Source of the DNA: UBA2988 sp965237965
GTDB lineage: Bacteria > Gemmatimonadota > Gemmatimonadetes > Longimicrobiales > Gaopeijiaceae
Length of the DNA: 64,000 nucleotides
Direction of reading: 5' to 3'
Assembly: GCA_965237965.1 (NCBI GenBank)
Contig: CBDEGT010000001.1
Coordinates: 806,001-870,000, forward strand
Below the pieces are notes generated by a model. The model saw only the letters and a program-made list of their open reading frames with translations, was not told the origin of the DNA and searched no databases. Positions 44,633-53,906 of this stretch are shown in pieces. A program made the position numbers and the translations under genes. Numbering within the stretch: the stretch's first letter is position 1; each line of letters opens with the position of its first letter.

Positions 44633-47600
44633 GTGCTCTCTCCCTCTCCCTACGTCGAGCTCCACTGCCACTCCGGCTTCTCCTTCCTGGATGGAGCATC
44701 CCACCCGGACGAGCTGGTGCGTCGGGCCGTCGAGCTCGGCTATCCCGCGCTCGCTCTCACCGATCACAACGGCCTGTACGGCTCCATGGAGTTCGCTCGG
44801 GACGCGAAGAACAACGGGCTGACGCCGATCACGGGCGCGGAGCTGACGCTCCGCAGCTGCTTCTCAGAACCGAAGCGGGACGTGGTGAAGGTTGCGGCGA
44901 GGGGTGCGGGCACCGTTTCCGATCTCGAAGACCCGCACGGTGACCATCATGTCACTGTGCTCGCCGAGACTCCTGCCGGCTACGCCAATCTGTGTCGGCT
45001 CCTCACGAAGGCACACATGGAAAGCCCCCGCACCGATCCGGGCCTTCCACTCGAAGCACTGCTCGACCCGGAGCGGACTCAGGGTCTGATCCTGCTCACC
45101 GGCTGCCGGCGGAGCCCGCTCCTAGCGGCGCTCGACTCGAGCGTGGCCGACGGCGAGGTGCTCGCCCACCGCTTCATCCGCGCGTTCGGACCGGACCAGG
45201 TGTTTGTCGAGCTCCAGGACAACCGCGTGAAGGGCGACTCCGCACGCCTTCGAGCACTGGGTGGGCTCGCCGACCGACTTGGGCTGCCGGTGGTCGCCAC
45301 TGGCAACGTCCACTACCACCGGCCCGAGCGGCACCGGCTTCAGGACGTGCTGGTCGCGATCCGGAATCGCACCACACTGGACGGCTCGCACGGCCTGCGC
45401 CGTCCCAACACGCTCTTCCATATGGCGTCTGCGGAAGAAATGGCCACCCGTTTCGCAGACCGGCCCGACGCGCTCGCGCGCACGCTCACCATCGCCGAGC
45501 GCTGCCGGAGCTTCGACCTGACCGAGGACCTGGGCTACAAATTCCCCGATTTCGAGGGAAGCGAACGGGGCGGCGCGCTGGAGACGCTCTCCCAGATGTG
45601 CCAGGCCGAGATCTCGCGACGCTACGAGCCGGGCTCGGCCCACGAGCGGGAGGCTACTGAGCGGCTGCACAAGGAGCTGGCGCTGGTGGACCGGCACGGG
45701 CTCGCCGGCTTCTTCCTCGTCTATCGCGACATCATGAACCTCGCACGCGAAGTGGCTTCCGATCTGCGTGGCGAGGCTCCCCGCGCGCACGCCAACCTGC
45801 CGCCAGGCCGGGGACGCGGCTCATCGGTCTCCTCGATCATTTGTTACCTGATCGGCCTCTCCAATATCGATCCGGTCAAGGCCGACCTGTTCCTTGGGCG
45901 CTTCCTGAACGAGGCGCTCCGGAGCGTCCCCGACATCGACCTCGACTTCTCACGTGACATCCGCGAGGAGCTGATCCTGCGCGTCTATCGGACGTACGGC
46001 GCCGATCACGTCGGGTTGGTCGCGACCTTCCCCTGCTACCGGCTGCGCTCCGCCGTGCGCGAGATCGGCAAGTCACTGGACCTGCCACAGGGAGAGTTGG
46101 AGAAGCTGGCCCGGCTCGCCGAGCACCATTCGGCTCTCGGGCTACGCGAGGAGATGGAGGCCATCCCCGAGTTCAGGGAGAAGCTCGGTGCGCCACTCTG
46201 GAAGGCGCTGGTAGATGCGGCCGAAGGGATCGCCGGGCTTCCCCGCCATATCTCGCAGCACGTGGGCGGGATGATCATCTCGAGCCGGCCGCTGATCGAG
46301 ATGGTGCCGCTCGAGCCCGCCGCATGGGAGGGACGGGTGCTGTGCCAGTGGGACAAAGACTCCTGCGACGATGCCGGATTCATCAAGATCGACTTTCTGG
46401 CGCTCGGGATGCTGTCACTGATCGAAGATGCGGTAGACTTGATCAGCGTTCGGACCGGCGAGCCTCCCGACCTCTCTCGCATAGACTTCGAGGACGAGGC
46501 GGTCTACGACCGGATCTGCTCGGGCGACACGGTCGGGATGTTCCAGGTGGAGAGCCGTGCGCAGATCCAGATGCTTCGGCGGGTGCGGCCACGGAACCTG
46601 GAGGATCTGGCGGTCCAGGTCGCGATCGTGCGCCCCGGCCCGATCGTGGGCGGCGCCGTGAACCCGTACGTGCGACGGCGCGAGCAGCTGCGCGAGAATC
46701 CGGGATTCAAGGTTCCGTACGACCACCCCCTGCTCGCAGACGCACTCGGTGAAACCCTAGGGGTGGTGATCTTCCAGGATCAGGTGCTCAAGGTCGCCCA
46801 GGCGCTGGCCGGCTTCAGCGACGGCCAGGCCGAGGAACTGCGCCGCGCGATGAGCCGGAAACGCTCGCACGAGGCGCTCCGCTCGCACTGGGTGGAGTTC
46901 CGCGAAGGGGCGGCCGCCCGCGGAGTGGACGAGGACACTGCGCGCACAGTCTTCACTCAGGTTGTGGCATTCAGCGAGTTCGGCTTCCCCAAGTCGCACG
47001 CAGCCGCGTTCGGACTGCTCGCCTATCAGTCGGCGTGGCTCAGGCACTACCACCCAACCGAGTACTACGTCGCGCTCTTCAACAACCAGCCGATGGGGTT
47101 CTACTCGTTGGACGCGCTCGGGCGCGACGCCCACCGTCATGGAGTCGACGTGCTTCTCCCCGACGTGAACGCCAGCCGGATCATGTGCACGTGCGAGAAC
47201 CGCGCGCTCCGGGTGGGTCTGGGTTTCGTACGTGACTGGGGAAACGAAGTGGCGAGGCGGGTGGAGGAGGAGCGTGAGCGAGGAGGGCCGTATCGATCGC
47301 TGGTGGATTTCCTGCGCCGCACCCCCGCGGCACTCAAGCGCCCCGCCATCGAAAACCTGATCTGGGTCGGCGGCTTCGACACGCTCGGACTGTCCCGGCG
47401 GGAGCTGCTCTGGCAGGCCGGGCTCTGGCTCGGCCCCGAGTCGGACCCGGACCGGACCGGCGGTCGCGACGACCACCCCCAGACCGAGCTTCCCCTGGAC
47501 GATCCGTACGCCGATCTGGCCTTTCCGGGGCTCGACGCCCCGGACCGTCTGGTAGCGGAGTATCGGATGCTGCGCTTCTCGGCTTCGCTCCACCCGCTCG

Positions 47601-48049
47601 CGCTAGTGCGCGACCAACTGCCCGCGGAGATCGTCACCTCGGACCGCTTCACGGAACTCCCGAATCACGCGACGGTCCGCGTGGCCGGGCTCGTCACCGC
47701 CCGCCAGAGGCCCGCGACGGCAAAAGGCTATGTATTTGTCCTGCTTGAAGATGAGTCAGGTCCTATCAATGTGATCGTGAAGCCTCCGGTCTACGAGCGG
47801 GACCGATCGATCGTGCGCTTGGAGCCGTTCGTCCTGGTCCGGGGCCGACTCCAGAAGGACGGAGCCACGATGAACCTGATCGCTTTCGAAGTGGAGCCCC
47901 TACGCACCGCATCCGTGCGCCCCGAGAACGTCGAACTCCCGCCCGATGCACTCGAGACTCCGCGCCCCTGGGAGAAGGCCCGCACGAGCGCCTTCCGCTA
48001 TCTGACCGCCCTGCGCCAGTCCCCGCCGGGGATCAAGAGCTTCGGGTGA
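44633..48049 (+). CDS. dnaE2: Error-prone DNA polymerase DnaE2 (ImuC)
   Basis: This is a C-family polymerase for translesion synthesis, 1138 aa, starting with GTG. The PHP domain opens with YVELHCHSGFSFLDGASHP. Polymerase acidic residues appear in VPDIDLDFSRD. The palm block has GRGSSVSSIICYLIGLS, and MFQVESRAQIQML and FPKSHAAAFGLLAYQSAWL are typical. The C-terminal OB fold is RVAGLVTARQRPATAKGYVF. Its length (about 1050-1150) and lack of a C-terminal tau-binding region separate it from DnaE1. Usually it sits with imuA-imuB, but here imuB lies about 9.5 kb upstream. Confidence 0.95.
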   Translation: MLSPSPYVELHCHSGFSFLDGASHPDELVRRAVELGYPALALTDHNGLYGSMEFARDAKNNGLTPITGAELTLRSCFSEPKRDVVKVAARGAGTVSDLEDPHGDHHVTVLAETPAGYANLCRLLTKAHMESPRTDPGLPLEALLDPERTQGLILLTGCRRSPLLAALDSSVADGEVLAHRFIRAFGPDQVFVELQDNRVKGDSARLRALGGLADRLGLPVVATGNVHYHRPERHRLQDVLVAIRNRTTLDGSHGLRRPNTLFHMASAEEMATRFADRPDALARTLTIAERCRSFDLTEDLGYKFPDFEGSERGGALETLSQMCQAEISRRYEPGSAHEREATERLHKELALVDRHGLAGFFLVYRDIMNLAREVASDLRGEAPRAHANLPPGRGRGSSVSSIICYLIGLSNIDPVKADLFLGRFLNEALRSVPDIDLDFSRDIREELILRVYRTYGADHVGLVATFPCYRLRSAVREIGKSLDLPQGELEKLARLAEHHSALGLREEMEAIPEFREKLGAPLWKALVDAAEGIAGLPRHISQHVGGMIISSRPLIEMVPLEPAAWEGRVLCQWDKDSCDDAGFIKIDFLALGMLSLIEDAVDLISVRTGEPPDLSRIDFEDEAVYDRICSGDTVGMFQVESRAQIQMLRRVRPRNLEDLAVQVAIVRPGPIVGGAVNPYVRRREQLRENPGFKVPYDHPLLADALGETLGVVIFQDQVLKVAQALAGFSDGQAEELRRAMSRKRSHEALRSHWVEFREGAAARGVDEDTARTVFTQVVAFSEFGFPKSHAAAFGLLAYQSAWLRHYHPTEYYVALFNNQPMGFYSLDALGRDAHRHGVDVLLPDVNASRIMCTCENRALRVGLGFVRDWGNEVARRVEEERERGGPYRSLVDFLRRTPAALKRPAIENLIWVGGFDTLGLSRRELLWQAGLWLGPESDPDRTGGRDDHPQTELPLDDPYADLAFPGLDAPDRLVAEYRMLRFSASLHPLALVRDQLPAEIVTSDRFTELPNHATVRVAGLVTARQRPATAKGYVFVLLEDESGPINVIVKPPVYERDRSIVRLEPFVLVRGRLQKDGATMNLIAFEVEPLRTASVRPENVELPPDALETPRPWEKARTSAFRYLTALRQSPPGIKSFG

Positions 48050-48155
48050 GACTCAGGGGGCTTGCGCTTCCGACCCAGCCGCTGAACAAGTACCCCACCA
48101 CGGACCCGCATCCGGCAACCATACCAAACCATAACCACCAACTAGGAGAACGGCC

Positions 48156-48641
48156 GTGCACCTGTCAGTGAAGAACATCGTGACCACCGGAGCGCTCGCC
48201 GCCGCGCTACTGCTGGGTGGAACCGAGAGCGCCGTCGCGCAGGCGAGCGGAGACGCCCCCACCATCGTCACGCTCCGGAAGGCGCTGATGCAAAGCAACG
48301 TGCAGCACGTCAACGCGCTGCGCGTCCTCTTGAGCGGTGACGTCAATCTTCCGCTCCACATCCTGAGGCACACCGCCGCGTTGGAGGACAACGGCTTCAT
48401 GCTGCGTCAGCTGTTCCCGGAGGGGTCGACCCACGCGAGCTCGCGGGCCATGGACGACATCTGGAGCAACGGCGAAGAGTTTGCCGCTCGCGCGCGGGCA
48501 TTCGCCACGGCCACCGAGAATCTGAACGCAATCGCACAGCGGGGCTTCAACGACCAGACCGAGGCGGCGCTGACGGAAACGCGGCAGACCTGCGGCGCCT
48601 GCCATTCGGCGTTCCGCGGGCCGGCTCGACCGAGTGACTGA
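48156..48641 (+). CDS. Cytochrome c' (single-haem, periplasmic)
   Basis: The protein is 161 aa. The signal peptide ends SAVAQ near residue 29, and the start GTG has AGGAG upstream. The body is a helical bundle, and the single haem-binding motif CGACH lies close to the C-terminus (ETRQTCGACHSAFRG), the layout of cytochrome c'. Such proteins bind NO or CO or protect against nitrosative stress. The role here is inferred. It is separate from dnaE2, with 106 nt between them, and is followed by a strong hairpin. Confidence 0.85.
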   Translation: MHLSVKNIVTTGALAAALLLGGTESAVAQASGDAPTIVTLRKALMQSNVQHVNALRVLLSGDVNLPLHILRHTAALEDNGFMLRQLFPEGSTHASSRAMDDIWSNGEEFAARARAFATATENLNAIAQRGFNDQTEAALTETRQTCGACHSAFRGPARPSD

Positions 48642-48655
48642 CGCGACCTGGCTGG

Positions 48656-48706
48656 GGCTCCTGAGCGGCCACTCGGGGAAGACCTCCGAGTGGCCGCTCA
48701 GGAGCC
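48656..48706. terminator. 21-bp perfect inverted repeat between convergent genes
   Basis: Arms 48656-48676 and 48686-48706 are exact complements with a 9-nt loop. It sits just after the cytochrome c' stop and runs into the last codons of the convergent epimerase gene (stop at 48698). No T-run follows on either strand, so it may work as a bidirectional hairpin that stabilises 3' ends rather than as a classic terminator. Confidence 0.6.
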
Positions 48707-49595
48707 TCCCATCGGGTGGGCATCGAGCAGCTCGCCAACCCCCGCTTCGAGCGCCGTCTCCGCACCCCAGCCGGGGAGCGTTGGCCGAACTGGCGGGCGC
48801 ATGATCTCCCGCTCCCGATAGGGTCGCGCGCCCCAATCCGCGTCCAACCGCGTGCCCGCGGCGCGCCCCACAAGCTCCACCAGCTCTCGTACCGTGCGCG
48901 GCTCCCCGGTCCGCACCGCCCAGCACTCACTCGTCGAGAAACCGCCGTCGAGCAGCCGCTCGGCAGCGCGCTGGTACGCGCGGGCGATGTCACGCACGTG
49001 CACGAGGTCGAGCTCTTGACGCCCGTCGGTGAGAGAGAGACGCCCTCCTTCGCGCACGGCCCGTAGAAGGGCGGTCATCAGTTTCGGGCGGGGGTCGCCC
49101 GGCCCGTAGCTTTCGTATAGCTCGAGCGTGATCACCCGCAGACCGGCCGCTTCTTCGAAGAAGCGGAGCAGCTCCAGGTACGCTTGTTTGGTCGCCGCGT
49201 AGAGGTTGACGGGGTGGTAATCCTCATCCTGTGTAGTGTTGCCAGGCGGTACCCGTGTTCACCAGCCGGGTCCGCCCGTGCACGCGCATCGCTTCTGCGA
49301 GCTGGACGCCAAACAGAAGGTTGCTCTCGACGAGCGTGGCCACCTGGTCGGTGCGGTGCTCTGCCACGAACAGCGAGGCCAGATGGAACACCACGTCGGG
49401 CCGGGCCTCCCCCATGATCCCGACCATTCCCTCGGTGGTGCCGTCGTGTGTATGGCAGGTCGCGGGGATCTCCGCGGGCGACGAGCCCGCACGCACGACG
49501 GCGATTACCTCCCAGCCGGAGGCCGCGAGGTGGCGCGTCAGGTGGGAACCGACGAAGCCGCTCGCGCCCGTGACGAGGGCTCGCTGGGAAGTCAC
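48698..49595 (-). pseudogene. NAD-dependent epimerase/dehydratase, split by a frameshift
   Basis: The N-half from GTG 49595 (GTGA overlap with the peptidase stop) has RALVTGASGFVGSHL and VVFHLASLF, and stops at 49224 after TGTAWQHY. The other frame continues at once with DEDYHPVNLYAATKQAYLEL, which carries the YxxxK pair, then LYESYGPGDPRPKLM and LVHVRDIARAY. Removing one G near 49228 joins the two into a typical extended SDR of about 298 residues. This may be a sequence error or real inactivation. The substrate is probably a nucleotide sugar, not identified. Confidence 0.8.
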
Positions 49596-51592
49596 CGAGC
49601 GGCCCACACGTTGTCCGCACGTTGCGCGTCAGGAAAGAGGTGGTCGGGATCGATTTCGACCCGGGTCACCTCGCCGACCGAGGCGGGGAGCTCAAGCTCT
49701 GCGCGGTTCACGCCGGTGAGCCAAGTGTCGACGGGAATCGTACGCTCTAGCGTACCGCCCTGTGACGTGACGATGCGCACGAGGGCGGGCATCGGTGCGA
49801 AGCCGCGGTCCTCGATCACCACCACGGGCGCTCCCTCGCGTGACGTCACCTCGCCCACCGCCTGGTCGAGCACCCAGGTCTCGTAGTAGAACGAGCTCCA
49901 GAACCAGTCCAGATCCTCCCCCGCCACCCGCTCGAACGTGGCGAAGAGATCCCACGGCGTGGGATGCTTGAAGGCCCATTCGGTGAAGAACGCTCGGAGC
50001 CCGCGATCGAAGGTCTCGGCTCCGATCAGGCCACGCAGCGTAAACAACAGCGTGGCGGGCTTGCGATATGAGGCGGTGACGTACGCCGGCCCCGGCATGT
50101 AGTAGTCTCCGTGGGTCATGAGCGGTTGCTCGGCCTCGGTGCGCGCGGCCCGGAGATAGCCCTCACGCTCGACGTCGTGGGCCTGATCCCCAGGACGAAG
50201 CTGGGCCAGCGCCTCGTTCTCGAGGAAGCTGGTCGTCCCCTCGTCCATCCAGGCGTGCCGCGCCTCGTTGGGTCCGACGATCATCGGAATCCACATGTGG
50301 CCAAGCTCGTGGGCGGTGACCGCGAGCAAGCTCCTCGGCACCTGGCCACGGTACGAGCCGATCAGGGTCAGCATGGGAAACTCCATCCCGCTGCCGATCA
50401 CACCGGCGCCTTCCACCGACGTCATGTGAGGCCAAGGATACGCCAACCCGACGTATCGCGAGTGTTGTTCGATCGACTCCTTGGCATAGCTGGCTTGTTG
50501 TGCCCACAGCGGCGCACGGTCCTCGCGCCAGAAGGCGTGGATCAGCACGCGGTCATCGCTCCCGTCCCCGTCCCGATCCGGCACGCGGGCGCTGGTGGCG
50601 TCCCAGCGTTGCACGTCGGACGCGGTCCATGCGAAGTCCCGTACGTTATCGGCAACGAACCGATAGCTCAGACGGCCTGCTGCGGGGGCAAGAGTCACCC
50701 GACCGGCGGCGCGATCGTCGACGGTGGCCAGGGCAACCACGCTGTCGGCAAGCGCGGCTGCGGACAGTCTGGAGCGGGTCTCATCCGTCCACACTTCGGT
50801 CGGGTTGGTGAGCGTACCGGTCGCCATGACCGTCCATCCCACCGGCACCTCGAGGGTCACGTCGTAGTCACCGAACTCGTCATTGAACTCCGCGGCACCC
50901 AAGAACGGCTCGGCGTCCCATCCGATCAGGTCGTCGTAGACGGCCATCTTCGGGAACCAATAACCGACGAAATACACCTCGCGGTCACTGTGTCCAGCGC
51001 GCCCGGACACGCTCTGCGGAAAGGTCTGCTCCCAGTCGATCTCGAGCGTGACCGTCGCCCCCGGCAGAAGGGGGCGGTGCGGGCGCACGTACAGCAGAGT
51101 CGCCTCGGTCTGCCACCGACCGGGTTGGTTGAGCGAGCCCGCAGTCACGGCGTCCCCGTCCACGACGACTCGCAAGAGCGTGACTCCGCCTGTTATCTCC
51201 TGCTCCTCGTTCCGTACCGTTCCCGCACGGTGGACGTTCAGATAGACGTGCAACGCCAAGACACCGAGCGTGTCGGGCGAACGGTTGATGTAGCGGATGG
51301 TCTCGCTTCCGGTGATGCGAGCGGTGGCGGGATCGAGCTGAGCGTGGATCACGTAGCTAGCGTGGTTGCGCCAGTAGGCCGCACCGGGCCGGCCCTCCGC
51401 GCTACGCGTGCCGGCGACGAGCGCCCGCCGATACGAGGGCGGCGGCACCACGGGCCCGGGCACGGGACGAACCACCCGCGGGGCGCGGGACTGCGCCGCA
51501 ACCGGTCCGCCCGGGACCGCTACGACGATCGCGCCCGCAATCATCAGGCCGAGTACGCCCGCACCGCGCCTCACTCGCTGCCTCCCGCGCAT
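49592..51592 (-). CDS. M1 family metallopeptidase, secreted
   Basis: The protein is 666 aa. A signal peptide ends PVAAQ near residue 34. The N-domain is beta-rich. The zinc site HELGH is at 428-432, with the third ligand Glu451 (HExxH-18-E) in WMDEGTTSFLE. GMEFPML at 403 stands where GAMEN lies in classic M1 enzymes, and the downstream Tyr of AYVTASYRKP is in place for transition-state binding. It probably trims peptides in the periplasm. It overlaps the epimerase gene by 4 nt. The 141-nt gap to gltA has a small hairpin. Confidence 0.9.
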   Translation of the reverse strand: MRGRQRVRRGAGVLGLMIAGAIVVAVPGGPVAAQSRAPRVVRPVPGPVVPPPSYRRALVAGTRSAEGRPGAAYWRNHASYVIHAQLDPATARITGSETIRYINRSPDTLGVLALHVYLNVHRAGTVRNEEQEITGGVTLLRVVVDGDAVTAGSLNQPGRWQTEATLLYVRPHRPLLPGATVTLEIDWEQTFPQSVSGRAGHSDREVYFVGYWFPKMAVYDDLIGWDAEPFLGAAEFNDEFGDYDVTLEVPVGWTVMATGTLTNPTEVWTDETRSRLSAAALADSVVALATVDDRAAGRVTLAPAAGRLSYRFVADNVRDFAWTASDVQRWDATSARVPDRDGDGSDDRVLIHAFWREDRAPLWAQQASYAKESIEQHSRYVGLAYPWPHMTSVEGAGVIGSGMEFPMLTLIGSYRGQVPRSLLAVTAHELGHMWIPMIVGPNEARHAWMDEGTTSFLENEALAQLRPGDQAHDVEREGYLRAARTEAEQPLMTHGDYYMPGPAYVTASYRKPATLLFTLRGLIGAETFDRGLRAFFTEWAFKHPTPWDLFATFERVAGEDLDWFWSSFYYETWVLDQAVGEVTSREGAPVVVIEDRGFAPMPALVRIVTSQGGTLERTIPVDTWLTGVNRAELELPASVGEVTRVEIDPDHLFPDAQRADNVWAAR

Positions 51593-51660
51593 GGCTCCCC
51601 CCTGGGTATCGGGCCGGGGCCGGCCCGATGGCCTCCCGCTCTCTCGACCTAGCGGTGCAC

Positions 51661-51686
51661 CCCGTGCCGGCCGTTGTCGGCACGGG
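51661..51686 (-). terminator. Hairpin downstream of gltA
   Basis: CCCGTGCCG (51661-51669) pairs exactly with 51678-51686 across an 8-nt loop. It lies 47 nt after the gltA stop and before the peptidase start. It lacks a U-tract. It may separate the gltA and peptidase transcripts. Confidence 0.4.
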
Positions 51687-51733
51687 ACACGTCGTAACGG
51701 CGGCCTACCCAGTCGCGCGGCGCCGCGGTCGGC

Positions 51734-53044
51734 TCAGCCGCGATCGACGATCTGGACGAACTCGCGCTCGTCCGAGCCAACGTAGACCTGACGCGGGCGA
51801 GCGATCTTCTGCTCGGTGTCGAGCACCAGTTCCTCCCATTGTGCCAGCCACCCGACCGTGCGCGGAATCGCGAACAGCACCGGGAACATCTCCACGGGAA
51901 ACCCCATCGCCTGATAGATGATGCCCGAATAGAAATCTACGTTCGGGTAGAGATTGCGCTCGATGAAGTAGTCCTCGTTGAGCGCGATTCGTTCCAGCTC
52001 GAGAGCGATGTCAAGCAGATGGTTTCGCCCCGTCACCTGGAACACCTCGTCGGCGGTGCGCTTGATGATACTCGCTCGTGGGTCGTACGCCTTGTAGACC
52101 CGGTGACCGAAGCCCATCAGCTTCTCTTCCTTGTTCTTCACCTTGTTGAGGAAGTCCGGGATCCGGTCGACGCTACCGATCCGGCCGAGCATTCGTAGTA
52201 CGGCCTCGTTGGCGCCGCCGTGAAGTGGACCGTAGAGCGCGGCCATTGATCCGGCCAGAGCAACGAAAGGATCGGCCTTGGAGGAGCCGATAATCCGCAT
52301 GGTGGTCGTCGAGCAGTTCTGTTCGTGATCCGCGTGCAGGATGAAGAGCACGTCGAGCGCTCGCTCGAGCACCGGGTTCGGCCGATACTCCTTCACGCCG
52401 ATCCGGTAGAGCATGTTGAGGAAATTTGCCGTATAGGAAAGCTCGTTCTCCGGATAGACGTACGGCAGCCCTCGGTGGTGACGGAAGGCGAAGGCCGCAA
52501 GGGTCGGAGTCTTGGCCACTCCGCGGATGATTTGGCTCCATCGGGTCCCTGCATCTTGGACGTTCTTGCTGTCGGGATAGAACGTGGACAGCGCCGCCAC
52601 CGAGCTGCACAGGATGCCCATCGCGTGGGCGTCGTACCGGAATCCGTCGAGAACCTTCAGGATGTTCTCGTGCACGTAGGAGTGGAAGGTCACTTGATGC
52701 ACGAAATCGTCCAACTGGTCCTGCGTGGGCAGCTCGCTCTTTAGGATCAGGTACGCGACCTCGAGGAACGTCGCGCGCTCCGCCAGTTGCTCGATCGGGT
52801 ACCCCCGGTACCGGAGGATGCCCTTGTCGCCGTCGATGAAGGTCACGGCGCTGCGAGTCGAGACGGTATTAGTGAAGGCCGGGTCGTAGGACATCATCCC
52901 GAAGTCGTCGTCCTGAACCTTTATCCGACGAAGGTCCATCGCGCGGATGACGTCGCCTTCCAGAATCTCGGCTTCGTATTCCTTACCGGTCCGGTTGTCC
53001 CGGATCGTCAGGGTGTTCTGTCTTCCGGTTCCTTTCTCCGCCAT
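51734..53044 (-). CDS. gltA: Citrate synthase
   Basis: It condenses acetyl-CoA and oxaloacetate. The protein is 436 aa. Catalytic residues are visible in FILHADHEQNCSTTTMR and LYGPLHGGANEAVLRML (the two His), and in NVDFYSGIIYQAMG (Asp). GFGHRVYKAYDPRA is the citrate-binding block. The N-terminal beta domain (TLTIRDNRTGKEYEAEIL) is the one found in hexameric, NADH-sensitive Gram-negative enzymes. GGAGG precedes the ATG. A TATACT with a TTGGGT 18 nt upstream lies about 75 nt before the start. Confidence 0.96.
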   Translation of the reverse strand: MAEKGTGRQNTLTIRDNRTGKEYEAEILEGDVIRAMDLRRIKVQDDDFGMMSYDPAFTNTVSTRSAVTFIDGDKGILRYRGYPIEQLAERATFLEVAYLILKSELPTQDQLDDFVHQVTFHSYVHENILKVLDGFRYDAHAMGILCSSVAALSTFYPDSKNVQDAGTRWSQIIRGVAKTPTLAAFAFRHHRGLPYVYPENELSYTANFLNMLYRIGVKEYRPNPVLERALDVLFILHADHEQNCSTTTMRIIGSSKADPFVALAGSMAALYGPLHGGANEAVLRMLGRIGSVDRIPDFLNKVKNKEEKLMGFGHRVYKAYDPRASIIKRTADEVFQVTGRNHLLDIALELERIALNEDYFIERNLYPNVDFYSGIIYQAMGFPVEMFPVLFAIPRTVGWLAQWEELVLDTEQKIARPRQVYVGSDEREFVQIVDRG

Positions 53045-53115
53045 TGATCCTCCGCCGAGGCGCTCTCGGGGCCGGGTCCCGGGTGCTGTCGCCCCCGAAC
53101 CGTGAAACGGCCGAT

Positions 53116-53145
53116 AGTATAGGGCCGGATGGGTGGTCTACCCAA
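53116..53145 (-). promoter_or_regulatory. Candidate sigma-70-like promoter for gltA
   Basis: On the minus strand TTGGGT (53145-53140) and TATACT (53121-53116) are 18 nt apart and face gltA, giving a leader of about 65 nt. The match is moderate. The region is the intergenic gap divergent to the 53266 gene. Confidence 0.4.
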
Positions 53146-53265
53146 GGCGCCCCGCCTACGTAGTCCTGGTCCCACTCCTCCGCCATCAGACGTAGGGGCC
53201 GGGAGCCCCGAGAGGGCGATCGTCTCTCCGCATCACAAATTCACCCCGAATCCGGAGAAACGATC

Positions 53266-53823
53266 ATGTCACGCTACACGTCACGCTGCGCGCTCCTGCT
53301 CGCGACACTGGCCTCCGTGTCTCTGACGGCACCCCTGGCCGCCCAGGAAGCCCCGGCCGTTCCGGCAGACCAACGGGTCAAGAAGCTCCCCCGACAGAAG
53401 CTGAGCGGTCCTCGCTTCGGCTTCACGACGTTCACCGGCGACGTGGCCGACCAGCGCGATCAGGCGGGTTTGGAGACGATCATGACCCAGTTCGGTTGGC
53501 AGTTTGAGACCCAGATCCTGTCACTGACGGGGGGCCACCGGGCCCTGATGGAGTGGGTGATCCTGGTGGGTGGCGTCGAGCAGGACGAATTCAACCTCTC
53601 GTTGGGCTGGCTCACGGGATACCGGCTGCCATCCGGCGTCGAGGTCGGTGTTGGCCCCAACTTCAGCATCAACAAGGACAGTGAGGACATCACCACCAGC
53701 ATGGTGGTGGCGGCTGGCGCGACCGTGCCCTTCGGGGATCTCTACGTCCCGATCAACACAGCGATCGGGATCGCACGCGGAGGACCGCGCATTACGGTGC
53801 TGACCGGCTGGATCATAGGGTGA
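53266..53823 (+). CDS. Secreted beta-rich protein, probable small outer-membrane barrel
   Basis: The protein is 185 aa. A signal peptide ends APLAAQ near residue 27, and GGAG precedes the ATG. The mature part has alternating strands such as WVILVGGVEQDEFNLSLGWL, EVGVGPNFSINKDSEDITTSM and LYVPINTAIGIARGGPRITV. It ends TVLTGWIIG without a terminal aromatic. The pattern suggests a short beta-barrel or lipocalin-like fold. I know no function. It is divergent from gltA and convergent with the next barrel gene. Confidence 0.65.
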   Translation: MSRYTSRCALLLATLASVSLTAPLAAQEAPAVPADQRVKKLPRQKLSGPRFGFTTFTGDVADQRDQAGLETIMTQFGWQFETQILSLTGGHRALMEWVILVGGVEQDEFNLSLGWLTGYRLPSGVEVGVGPNFSINKDSEDITTSMVVAAGATVPFGDLYVPINTAIGIARGGPRITVLTGWIIG

Positions 53824-53842
53824 CGGCCAACCCTCGGGGGAC

Positions 53843-53873
53843 GAGGGCCCGGGCCTGCGTGGTTCGGGCCCTC
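53843..53873. terminator. GC-rich hairpin between convergent genes
   Basis: GAGGGCCCG (53843-53851) pairs with 53865-53873 over a 13-nt loop, 20 nt after one stop and 34 nt before the other. This is a likely bidirectional terminator, without a T-run. Confidence 0.45.
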
Positions 53874-53906
53874 CGTCCGTTCGGGATGACGTCGGGCGCC
53901 CCCCCT

